This document shows positions 10,312-20,140 of a stretch of DNA of 64,000 bases, piece by piece. The position numbers and the translations under genes were made by a program. The notes below the pieces were generated by a model. It saw only the letters and a list, made by a program, of their open reading frames with translations. It searched no databases and was not told the DNA's origin. The first letter of the stretch is position 1; each line of letters begins with the position of its first letter. The DNA is from Saccharomycopsis fibuligera x Saccharomycopsis cf. fibuligera (Eukaryota > Ascomycota > Saccharomycetes > Ascoideales > Saccharomycopsidaceae), in assembly GCA_001936135.1 (NCBI GenBank), contig CP012819.1, forward strand, positions 62,001-126,000, written 5' to 3'.

Positions 10312-10676
10312 ACCTGGAATTTTATAACTTTTTTCTATGGATCTTCACTGTCCGGCATATTTGTAGCTTGCTAATGCGATGCCTGTGCATATGCACTATG
10401 GAGAAAGAGCTTCTTTGGAATTACTTTACGACAACATACACCTTGAGTGAAAATGTCCGCGAAACAAGATCTTCAAATAAGTATTTGCAGAAGATTTTTT
10501 CGTTAAATAATGATCAACTAACATGTCGAAAGCTTTACTAATAACACCAATAATAACCATAAAAACTTCGTAATATTTAGCTAAATAATACTTTACTTCA
10601 TCTATATTTTGAACCTGAGAACCAAAAACAATCAGCAAATCAAAGTATAGCAATTAGAATAACCAGCAGCGCTTGC
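10312..10676. other. Convergent 3' region between VTA1 and HSP12
   Basis: 365 bp receiving the 3' ends of VTA1 and HSP12. AT-rich; no gene recognised. A short reverse-strand frame at 10426-10653 is not supported. Confidence 0.5.
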
Positions 10677-10958
10677 TTAATTTTTGCTACCACCTAAGGC
10701 TTCGTTGACATAGTTCTTAGCAGATTCGACATATTCACCAGCAGTTTGACTCAAATTGTTGCTGTTACCACCAGAGTTTAACTTGTCAGCAGCTTGTTGA
10801 GTGTAAGACTTTTCATTGTTTGGTTGAACCTTAGATCCGAGCTTGTCAGCTTGGTCAGTAAAACCTTCCTTAGCCTTGTCAAAAGTGTTCTTTTGGCTGT
10901 CAGGGGTGACAGTCTCGCTCAATTTGTCGCTAAATCCTTTTCTACCGGTATCGGACAT
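10677..10958 (-). CDS. HSP12: Hsp12-type stress protein
   Basis: A 93-aa, highly charged protein without cysteine. The N-terminus (MSDTGRKGFSDKLSE) and the DKAKEGFTDQADKLGSKVQP stretch are diagnostic of Hsp12/Wh11 proteins. These are unfolded in solution, fold into amphipathic helices on membranes, and accumulate under heat, osmotic and stationary-phase stress. S. cerevisiae Hsp12 is 109 aa, so this copy is slightly short. Leucines are nearly all TTG, as in highly expressed yeast genes. A TATA-like ATTTATAA lies about 55 bp upstream on the coding strand, and one AGGGG (STRE core) lies at 11481-11485, ~520 bp upstream; the second is weak evidence on its own. Confidence 0.93.
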   Translation of the reverse strand: MSDTGRKGFSDKLSETVTPDSQKNTFDKAKEGFTDQADKLGSKVQPNNEKSYTQQAADKLNSGGNSNNLSQTAGEYVESAKNYVNEALGGSKN

Positions 10959-12389
10959 TGTGTTGTGTTGTATTTTATTCTGTTTGGAGTAGTAATAATA
11001 GTTGTTGTGTTATAAATAATCTTATGAGATAATGAGCCAAGAAAAATAAAAAGAAACTAAGTGAATATTCTTTCAAAACATCAGTAACCTTCCCTAGTAT
11101 TTATAATATTTTTCCCAACAGTAATTGAGTTAAAACTTCAACTTGATCTAACTGCCATGATTGCTACCGGTGACAACCGGCATGGATGACGAAAGAACTA
11201 GAGTGTTATGGTCTAGTAACGGGGTAAGTAGTAATAAGCAAGCAATAACACACTGTGCATTGGGCTGGCCATAGTTAGCTATACTTATTCATAGTGAATA
11301 GTAAATTACGACTGACAAAAGTAGCAACAAAGTTGGGCAATTTTAAGCAACCGCGCAGCATCTTACGTCTGGGTGTGCGCCACCACAACAAAAAAGTAGC
11401 AACAATAAACATTATTACTGAGATACATCTCTATAGTATATTCAATTTTACAGTAATGATTCGAGTATGTTCCATAGAAGAGGGGAAAACACACCTAACG
11501 TGCAATGGCTAAAACGACACCAACCCGGCGTTGTACGTGTGCACAGGTTCTGGAATCTCGACTTCCGTGCCACTTAATGACCCTAAACGAACGCCCAAAT
11601 GTCACTGTCGTGTACTCTTGCAGTCTACAGCCAATCATAGGCATTCTTTTGAATAAAACCCACCAACGTCATGAGCTAAGCAATCCAATGAAATTCATTT
11701 ATGGGACTGTGGCAATTACTTCAGTGTTTCTGGTGGCTCGCCGTGCAGAAACATGGTGGGCGGTGTCATTGCTGTTGTGTCCCTACACGTCACCGGTGGC
11801 AGTGACAAATGATCAGAATATACCAACGGAGTATCTGGCATACTCAAAACTACCCAGACCGGCTAGTCATTTGATATGTACAATTTCAGAGAAATTTTGG
11901 AATGAATTTGTGTGCCCATCATTTGTCTAACCTGGATTAGTTTGCGTGATACACTGTCCTTATAAGCTGACTTGCCGAAAGTTATTGAACTTACCTGTCC
12001 AACTTAAGTGTGCGGTAGAGTTGTAAAAATTATGTAGTGGCTCAAAAAAGACCAATAACATGAAATATGCGATGGCAATTTTAGTGGTGACAAATTCTTA
12101 TATCGAAATATAGCTTTAATGTATTTTTGTCATCATGCCAGATACACTCATTACTGTACACCTTTCAAGGTAAATACAACGAAAATGTCTTCCTATTTAT
12201 ATATACAGTAATTTCAATAGAATATTTCACATAAAAATTTCAACAATAACTTCGAAAAAAAAAAAAGGCAAGCATATTAGCAAGAAGAAAATTATTAGAA
12301 ACTTAGTATACCTGAAAAAATTGAAAACAAAAGAAAAAAGACAAAACTGAATCGCAAAAGGAAAGTATCAAATACGCATACCTGAAGTA
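10959..12389. other. 1.4-kb intergenic region: HSP12 promoter, then 3' flank of the Hap1-like gene
   Basis: The left part is the HSP12 upstream region. An open frame at 11505-11930 (141 aa) has no recognisable domain and an atypical composition, so it is not called. From ~12100 to 12389 the sequence is AT-rich and fits the 3' flank of the gene that ends at 12390. Confidence 0.5.
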
Positions 12390-15300
12390 TTACATGTTAC
12401 CAAACATCATTTTGGCCACATGCATTCCGTAGTTGACATCCGACGGTGAAGGCTTGTTATTAACATTACTAGCGCTTTCATTACTATCAGCAACACTAGC
12501 ACCATTTTTGTTGTCATTGGCATTATTATTAGTACTAGCAGTACTACCTGCGGGCGTTGAATTAGCATCACCAGTACTTTCTGTGAAGTAACTACTACTG
12601 CTCATAGTATTTAAAGAGTCATTGTTATTGCTACTACTCGTATTCGTAGTAAGTGGATCAACCAACGACTGAAACTGTCGATCAATCTCGCCATTGATAA
12701 ATGTATTATCCAAAAAGTTTTTCGACTGTGTATCTGAAAGTATGTTGGGGGTAGTATTTGATGAGTTGTTGCTCAAATTACCTAATGAGGCTCGATATCC
12801 ACTGGAATCCATATTAGTACCAGCAACATTACCGAAACCTGTTGTCGGATTATTGCTATTCAAACTGGTGCTATTGAGAAAACTTGCAAATTCTGCCCCT
12901 GTTATATTACCTGAAAAACTACTTCCTATCTTGCTTAGCAGTTCCAAGTATGCTTGTGTGCCAGCAGTACCGTTCAAGTTATTACTGTCTTGGTTAGCAT
13001 TAGTACTATTTTCATTACTGTTTGTATTGTTATTTCTGTTGGTAGGGCCATCACTATTGCTATTGTTGCCGTAATTGTTAGTAATCGCCACGTTATCATT
13101 ATCACTATTGTTGCTATTGCCACTATTATAGCCATTATTATCACTATTATCCAAATCTTCGTTATAGTCACCATCATCACCATCATTATCCAAGTCTTCA
13201 TTGTAGTCATTCATATCATCAATATCATCATAATCAACTGCTTGTTCTTCAAAATATGGATTGAGGTAGTCATACTTGAGCTGACCAGCCTCGTCAATAA
13301 GATTAGCCCAGTAATCAGTGCTTGGAGTCTCATTATACATATCCAATTGTTTAAGTTGGTTATCAACGAAGTTATCAAAGATAGACATGGTATCCCCACC
13401 ACGACCCTCTGCAAAAAGCTTCTCATATTCGTTGCCGCTTTCTCTCGTGTACGTGTTGCCAAGACTGTTATTACTGTTACTATTACTGTTATTACTTTTA
13501 TTGTTACTGTTATTGAGCATCCGGCCTTTTCTCTTTGCGTGAAGCCTGTTTGAAAATTCTTTATAAATTGGATGTTTTTCTATCAAATAAACCATAAACA
13601 TGGTGATCATTTTGCAAAACTTCCAACAGGCAAAATATTCTTCTGCTAATTTCGAGCCATATTGATAAATTTCTTCCATATATGTGTACAATTGGAATGA
13701 CATGACTCTCGTAGCATCATCAACACTGACTCCGGCTAATTCCGCCATTTCCTTCTTATTACTAGTAAGCCAAGTAATGATATCTGCCGGAATTTCACTT
13801 AAGTTAGCAAAGACTTGTCCAAAACTTTCGTAATGTCTAACAATCAAGATACAAATCAATTGGAAAGACCTTTGCACTGCAAATAAAAGATGTGGCGTAA
13901 CTAAACGCTTCAAGTCATCCCCAAAGATAAATGATGGGTGCTTCAAATAGTCCCAACCAAACTTGAAGATAGACAAGGCAGACACAATTGTCTTTCTGGA
14001 ATAAGTATTTCTCAATTTGGTATTTTCGGGGATAGTGGTAAGCATCAACACATAACATAAAATATGGTGAATTGCCGTAGTATAAAGTCTCAAAGTACAT
14101 TCTTTGGCTCTATCGCTTCGCTCATATAGTGAAAATTTTGAATTTTTGCCACCAGCACCAATATCCACAAAATCGCTAAATGGACGTAGCTTTTGATCCA
14201 TAATCAGCTCAAGTTCCATCACGCAAGCATCGATTTCTGAACGTTTTGGAGTGCTCTTGATAACCATCATAATACGAGATATTTTTCTGAATAACATCAC
14301 TGTCTGGTTGGACAATGCAATCTGTTTAACAATCATTGCTTCTGCTGGATCCAATGGACCCGACCTTTGAAGTTCGGCGCTAACGTATGGCAACTCAGTA
14401 TCAAAAGAATCGTCATCACATATCATCATTGGTGAGCCAAGATTCAACGAATTATGAACATCCAACTCCAACAACTTGTACCATACTTTACGCCAAACGT
14501 GCTTTTTTCTCACATCATTGACAATATCAAAATGTTCGGGATCCCGGTTTAAACCAATCATTTTTGCCATCTGAATAACAATAGATAAACTGATCGCGGA
14601 ATCAATACCGCCATCACCGTCTTCTGGAGACTGGAGTTTGTAAAATTTTAAAAACAAAAGTGCTTGAACTATCTGAAGATTTGCCTTTCTTAGAGCTGAA
14701 GCGTTGGCAATACAATTTTTACAATGTTCAATGAAAATTGGAGTGATTTGAACTCCAGTCGCATAAAGCTCCATTGTTAATGAATCAATATTTCTGTTTT
14801 TACCTGTATCGCTGATTTTTTCAAATGGCAAGGTCAAGTAAGCGAATCTTAAAAACAATAACGTCATTGCCACTGTAATCAAGTGGATCCTGTTTGGAAC
14901 AATAAAGTAAACATCTTGATGGTCACTTGTTCTGAGTACCACTTTCAACTGGTTGTAAAAAGTGACTTTGTCAACGTAAGGCATGAAAATGTAACATTTT
15001 TCAAAAAAGCGATCTAATAAGCTATGAAATATATCGCGAGGTGGCAAAATTGAGTTAATTGGATTGATAATTTCACTCATCGAACTGTTGGAAGAATTGC
15101 TCAAAAGAGCCGTCTCTGAATCCGTAACATCTGTAGGTCCATTAAAACTATGAAACTTTTCATAAATTTCTTTCTGACACGCTAGAAACTTACCAAACAC
15201 ATCACTGATTAATGGGTCATTGGTAGCCAAAGACATGAAACTAGTAGAACCAAAATGAAGCAATTTATTTTCCTTGATAACCAAGACATCGAAATCTTTC

Positions 15301-15983
15301 ACTAAATCATGAATTAAATCGTCTTCTTCGTCAACTTTTTTGAATTTAGCACTGTTGCTGAACCTAGGTCTGATACCATCAGATGCAGAAGAGTATAATT
15401 CACTTACTGAATCATTAGTTAGCGATGAAGGGAAGTTACTTTGGGCGACGCGCTCACTGATGAGTTCATTAATCTGGTTTTCATAATCAGAGACAACGTT
15501 TTTCAACTCTGCATTCTTTTGTTTCAATTGAATAATTTGCTGATTGAGCCTTTTGATATCGGTGGCAACATCCCATGGTTGATTTTCATAGTGGCAAGAA
15601 TTGCAAGTTGAGCTCCTTATACAAGAACCGCAAAACGGTCTAGTTTTATCACACTGCAAATGAGGTTAGTAAAAAGAACAAATTAGCGAAAATAAAAAAA
15701 GACAATGCATTTGTGTTTATGCGTAGAGGCGTAAGTACGCAATACAATATTCCAAGTCTTGACCACTTTAGTGTCAGCCGCATCAATTAGACAGAAAACG
15801 GCCTTTTCTCCTCATGGCGATGGGTGATGAAGGGCTTAAATATATATATATATATATACATACTTTGATTTTCTTCTTTCTGCAAACGCTACAACTGGTG
15901 GGGACTCGGTGCCTTGATTTTCTGATTCTGTTATTAGCGTGAGCGCTATCAACTAAGAACTCGGCAGCTACCTGGGCACTCAT
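12390..15983 (-). CDS. Hap1-like Zn2Cys6 transcription factor, two exons
   Basis: Exon 1 is 15864-15983 (40 codons) and exon 2 is 12390-15653, joined in phase 0 to give 1,127 aa. The intron (15654-15863) has donor GTATGT, branch TACTAAC and acceptor TTGCAG. The spliced zinc cluster is C31-x2-C34-x6-C41-x6-C48-x2-C51-x8-C60, followed by HYENQPW. Spacing and tail match S. cerevisiae Hap1 (CHYMEQTW). A coiled-coil-like DIKRLNQQIIQLKQKNAEL stretch follows, as in Hap1, and then a fungal-specific middle homology region. The C-terminal third is Asn/Asp/Ser-rich. Binuclear cluster factors bind CGG half-sites in the nucleus. I see no heme-regulatory CP motif, so heme control as in Hap1 is not supported. 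In C. albicans the closest named relative may be Zcf20; the assignment is tentative. Confidence 0.8.
15654..15863 (-). other. Intron splitting the zinc cluster of the Hap1-like gene
   Basis: 210-bp intron: GTATGT donor at 15863-15858, a (TA)n run just inside it (15841-15857), TACTAAC branch about 15 nt before the TTGCAG acceptor. It separates K40 from C41, between the second and third zinc ligands. If retained, translation continues through ~26 codons to a stop at 15783, with only two of six cysteines. Confidence 0.9.
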
Positions 15984-16653
15984 TGTTGGTGGGATTCGAT
16001 GGCAACAAAAAGAATAAACACCCTTTAAAGACTTACTGGAGACTAAGAAGAAACTGAAAGAAGAGAAAATAACAGACTCTTAATGAAGGAAATTGCACCA
16101 AGGACAAGTTCCCGCCAGGCGTATTTCTCCAATAAGGCATTTCCGGCAGTAACCGAGGGTGCTCCCCTGAGCCTAATCCTGCAACTGGCGCTACTTCTAA
16201 GGTTCGGAACAGGTTGACAGCGTCGAGAACCGAGGACCTTGATAACGTTTTTCGGAAACTGGGCGTTAAATCCGCCAATCATAGCACTTGGTCAGGAGTC
16301 ACATGATAAATATACCACTTTAACGGATGTATAATACATATATATACCTTTTTTCCTGGGTGCTTACAGAAATAGTACTAATACCATCAAAATTTTTAAG
16401 AGATGGTGGTCAGAAAGAATATTATTTTTTAAAAAATGCTTTTAATTTATTAATTGAGAAAAAAAGCTAGCAAATTAGGGAATATCAAAGCAATAACGAA
16501 ATACAAGGATGTTTCAAGGTAACCAACATAGTTTCAAAAGGCAAGAAGTATTGTGGTAAATTTGACTAAAAGTAATACTTCAGTTGCTCTAAAAACCACT
16601 AGGCATAAAAATAGATTAGTATAAAAACGAAATTATATTGGAGAGGCCTCTGC
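15984..16653. other. Upstream region of the Hap1-like gene with a GC-richer segment and upstream frames
   Basis: On the reverse strand, a TATATATATG block (~16335) and an ATTGGCGG (inverted CCAAT, ~16278) precede a segment (16085-16285) that is richer in GC than its surroundings. It is open in two overlapping reverse frames (16033-16278 and 16043-16282), both starting upstream of the Hap1-like ATG at 15983. These could be uORFs in a long leader, or a non-coding RNA; I recognise neither. The right end is the 3' flank of the arrestin-like gene. Confidence 0.35.
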
Positions 16654-18006
16654 TTAAGCACTGTACAACGGAAGCGGCTCAAATTGGTCTTGTTTCCAGT
16701 TACTGGCTAATACCACTGAGGCACCAAAAGAAACTTGCTGAGAACTTTTGTTTCCTTCTATGATAAAATCCAACGTGAATTTTAAACTATAAACTCTGTT
16801 GATCCCATCATGTTCAAATGAAGGGCACAATGTCTCTGGAATTGTACAGTGCAAGAAATTGGATGGTAACTTAATTTTGTACAAGTCAGTTATAACATGT
16901 CTGCATCCGATTTTCGCTTTTTCCTCTTCACTGAGGTTAACTTTTTCGAGATCAGAAAGCCTGAATTTATGATAGTTTTGAGAAAGATTTGAAGATGTAG
17001 GCAGAGACGAGAAAGCATGGCTTGACGGGGTTGTAGACGCAAGAGCTGATGTATTAGAAGAAGTTGTGCTAGTTGTTTGTAATGCTGTAAAGGGAAAAAG
17101 AGGCATTTTTCTCTTTTGTAAAACTTTTTCTCTATTTGATGTTTTAAGTATCAATTGGACCTCAAGGTTATTTATGATCATATTATTATCAAGTTCTGAC
17201 ATGTCAAAAGGAGTGACAAGCCAAATGTTCATGTAATCATTTATGGCAGCTCCAGTAGGAATTATTCTAGACGAAGGACCGTATTTTGTAACTATTGGAG
17301 ATTGATTTTTGAACTGTGCCTGTAAAGAAAAGGTATATTGCAGTTTAATAGAATTGCTTCTCAGCGTAAATCTTTTTAAAATATTAGATTTACTATTATC
17401 ACTACAGCGTTGACGAATTTTGGTATTAAATATGGTACTGGTCGTGTCAGGTAACAATAAACCTAAGGTATCACAAATAGAACTGACAGGATAACCCATT
17501 GAATCAAAACTAGGAGTGAATTGTAGCTCTTTTGTGCAGAGAAGATCTGAGCCCAACTGGTATGGTCTTTCAACAACGACATGGATCGAGTATTGTATGT
17601 GAACGGAATCTGAATGAAAGTTTTTGTTATGAAGCTTGAATGAAGGAGGAAGCAGTATATTACTGGTCTCGCAGTTTGGTAACAGAAACTCAAAGGGGTA
17701 AACATAATCTCCTTCTTCTAAATGGTACAATTGACTGCCTTGACATGGGGATTTCAAAAGCAGCAATTCCGTGAAATAAAACGTTGATTTGTATAAAGAT
17801 TTTGGTTTGCAACTCAAGTTGTTAAATACAGTACTGCTTGGACCAACCGCTATAGTCCCCTTGAGTTGTACGGTGATAGCCGAGACTGCAGTTGGAGAAT
17901 CTATGTAGAAAACAACTGAGCCAGAAACATTATCACCGTTGGTGTAACTGGTAGCGGACTGGAGAAGCAGAATTTGCAATGGTTGACTGTGCATTCTCAA
18001 GGACAT
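16654..18006 (-). CDS. Arrestin-related (alpha-arrestin-like) trafficking adaptor
   Basis: A 450-aa protein. The N-terminal third reads as an arrestin N fold: ILLLQSATSYTNGDNVSGSV (an edge strand plus the G-D-x-V-x-G turn), AITVQLKGTIAV, and YVYPFEFLLP, the PFxFxLP element of arrestins. Residues ~220-430 fit an arrestin C fold with VTKYGPSSRIIP and a Ser/Thr-rich insert (~315-345). Fungal alpha-arrestins recruit Rsp5-type ubiquitin ligases to plasma-membrane transporters through PPxY motifs. I see no clear PPxY here, so it may act through a partner, or belong to a divergent group. It is short for Rod1/Rog3 and closer in length to Art10 or Rim8; I cannot tell which. Confidence 0.62.
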   Translation of the reverse strand: MSLRMHSQPLQILLLQSATSYTNGDNVSGSVVFYIDSPTAVSAITVQLKGTIAVGPSSTVFNNLSCKPKSLYKSTFYFTELLLLKSPCQGSQLYHLEEGDYVYPFEFLLPNCETSNILLPPSFKLHNKNFHSDSVHIQYSIHVVVERPYQLGSDLLCTKELQFTPSFDSMGYPVSSICDTLGLLLPDTTSTIFNTKIRQRCSDNSKSNILKRFTLRSNSIKLQYTFSLQAQFKNQSPIVTKYGPSSRIIPTGAAINDYMNIWLVTPFDMSELDNNMIINNLEVQLILKTSNREKVLQKRKMPLFPFTALQTTSTTSSNTSALASTTPSSHAFSSLPTSSNLSQNYHKFRLSDLEKVNLSEEEKAKIGCRHVITDLYKIKLPSNFLHCTIPETLCPSFEHDGINRVYSLKFTLDFIIEGNKSSQQVSFGASVVLASNWKQDQFEPLPLYSA

Positions 18007-20140
18007 GAAGAGTATTGTAGATTATGCGTCAAAACAAAAGGAAAAAAAAAGTACAGTAAAAAAGATGGTAATAACGAAGGTCCCCATGATTATATATGAT
18101 TATATAGCTTTTTTCAGTCTAAGCAGAATCCAGAAAGGCAAACAAAAAAATTCATTGAAAATTTTTACTTTCTGAAAACAAACACAAACAAATTAATGAT
18201 GTTACTGCAGCTAGGTTAGCTAAGGCTAATAAGAGGGAGATAGAGCCTGGTGCATTTAGACTACTAATTGAAAATATTAATGAGGTTATTCTCATGTCCG
18301 GATTACTTTTAGACTCTTGCAGCAGTATAGTACAGCTGCTCTCAATATTAGTAATCCCATCGCTGTCGGTCGTTGTCGATCGCCGTCAGATCGGGTTGAT
18401 ATGGTCATCAACTAGCATCGGCCCTCAACGGCCCATCCCCTTGCTAAACATGTTGACAGCGTATCGTAGTACTTTGTTTTTTCAAAATACAATAGGTATG
18501 AGTATGATATTTGTGGTAGGTTGTTTAAGAAATCATATGGCAAGGTTTGTTTGAATTCAGCAATGATGAGAAATCACAAAAAAAATTTTTTCTATGAAGA
18601 TTCGTAAAAGCATAGCTACAGAATTTTACAATTTCTATCCCCACACAAATTTCATATATGTAGATTTACAAGACAGAAAACGTGTTTTTCACATTACCGC
18701 AAGCCGCCAACACTTTTATAAAGCCACTAATCTCAGTTGACTGAAACACTTGAGACTGTTCAGTTGCCCAAACTGAGCTTCTGAATTGCGGAGGAGGCGC
18801 ACGATGCCAAGCGACACAACTTGCCTCGCCAAATGCATCGTTGATTCGCTTAGCTCTTTTTCGTATAAAAATTGACAAAAACGTTACAAAGAGCACATAT
18901 GTGGAAAAACACTAATAAGCCCAATACTTGGAAAACTTTCGCGACATTTGATTACGCAGCTGGTGAAAAGCAGCAAAATAGTGTCGTTTCCGCGTTAACG
19001 GATACTTGTTATTTATAAAACGCTTCATATTGTCTCAGCTTAACTTTCGTTTGGCTAAAAATTCCGTGAGCGACAATCTTAACGTGGTAACTAATACGCT
19101 GTACTTCCCCGGCTTGCTTCGAAGGTGCAGTCGGCTCTCGGATTGTTTAGTAATTACCTGAGGGCTAGAAACCTGGGAAAGTCATGATAGTTGACTCTTG
19201 CAGCCCTGAGCTTTGACACCTTCATGGATGTTTTATGTGTGCGCTGGATCTTCTAATTTTTATCGCCGTAAAGAAATATTAGGGTCGAGATGTTTCGTGC
19301 ATATAAGCGAATAGCCAAAGGTTTGCAAAAAAACACACGAAAAAAAAGGAAGAGAAAAAATATCCAAGACGCAATTTGTGTTTATTGCGGTGCCAGATGC
19401 CAGCAATGCTGACTCCTAAAGTTTTGCATTCGATGAAAAAACATAGTTATCACGACTGCCGTTTTTTTTTTTTTTTTTTTTTTGTTTCTTTTTTGGATAA
19501 TCCTTTGATTTGATGAGTGCAAATGTAGCGTTGCGTACATGAATGCAATTTTGTGATACGCTTGTTGCTCAAGATACGGTTGCATATAACATGCATAGAA
19601 ACAATCGCCGCGCCGATGTCTACAAAGACTGCACCCGGCATATTGTGACGCTATTCATGTTGTACTACGTTAAGGTCAAACATTACATAAGGGTTCTTGT
19701 ACAGCCAACCTGAAAAGCTTTCATTAACTGTTGGTAACGCTAGCGTGTGCAAGGCGTAGGTTGCATGGATAAAGTATTTTATTGAGAGAGGGAAGCATGA
19801 CTGAATGGGTTGCTGTTAAGGTCTTGTGAACTAATTTGCTATTTCAAGCAAAGAGTACTACAACAGATATTATGACAACACGTCAGACACGCTGTGCTAC
19901 TATCGAATACAAACAGTATGTGTATAGAGTGTAATACTCAAAGATTGAGAAAAAAAAGAAAAAAAAAGAAAAAAAAAAAAAGATCAAAAATTACAATAAA
20001 AGAGCTGTATCAATTAAATATAAAGGCAAAAAAAGTTAAGACAAGATACAAAAAAAAAAGATAAAAAAAACAATGAAACAAACAAACTATAAAACAAACA
20101 AAATTAAAAGAATATGCAAATCAAAACAGAAAAAGAGCAT
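18007..20140. other. 2.1-kb gene-poor region between the arrestin-like gene and the ferric reductase
   Basis: Mostly AT-rich spacer. A possible coding relic at 18159-18554 is listed separately. A 22-nt T run lies at 19462-19483 and purine-rich A tracts at 19950-19982 and 20048-20070, close to the 3' end of the ferric reductase. A reverse frame at 18666-18896 is not supported. Confidence 0.5.
18159..18554 (+). pseudogene. Possible coding relic or small unrecognised gene
   Basis: The frame is open from 18159 to a stop at 18554. Upstream of its first ATG (18294) it reads INDVTAARLAKANKREIEPG and then AFRLLIENINEVI, which has the composition of an ordinary amphipathic protein segment rather than of spacer DNA. 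The part after the ATG is hydrophobic (VQLLSILVIP, GMSMIFVVG). No start is found at the left end, so it could be the decayed tail of a gene, a mobile-element remnant, or chance. I recognise no family. Confidence 0.2.

Noticed and set aside
11505-11930. Forward 141-aa frame between HSP12 and the Hap1-like gene
   Set aside because: No domain, no convincing codon bias, and many Cys/Thr in an order typical of chance frames.
12954-13553. Forward 199-aa frame rich in Ile/Val opposite the Hap1-like gene
   Set aside because: It is the antisense shadow of Asn/Asp-repeat codons in the C-terminal part of that factor.
18007-20140. Centromere in the gene-poor region
   Set aside because: No inverted repeats or point-centromere elements (CDEI/CDEIII-like) were seen; a gap of 2 kb alone is not evidence.
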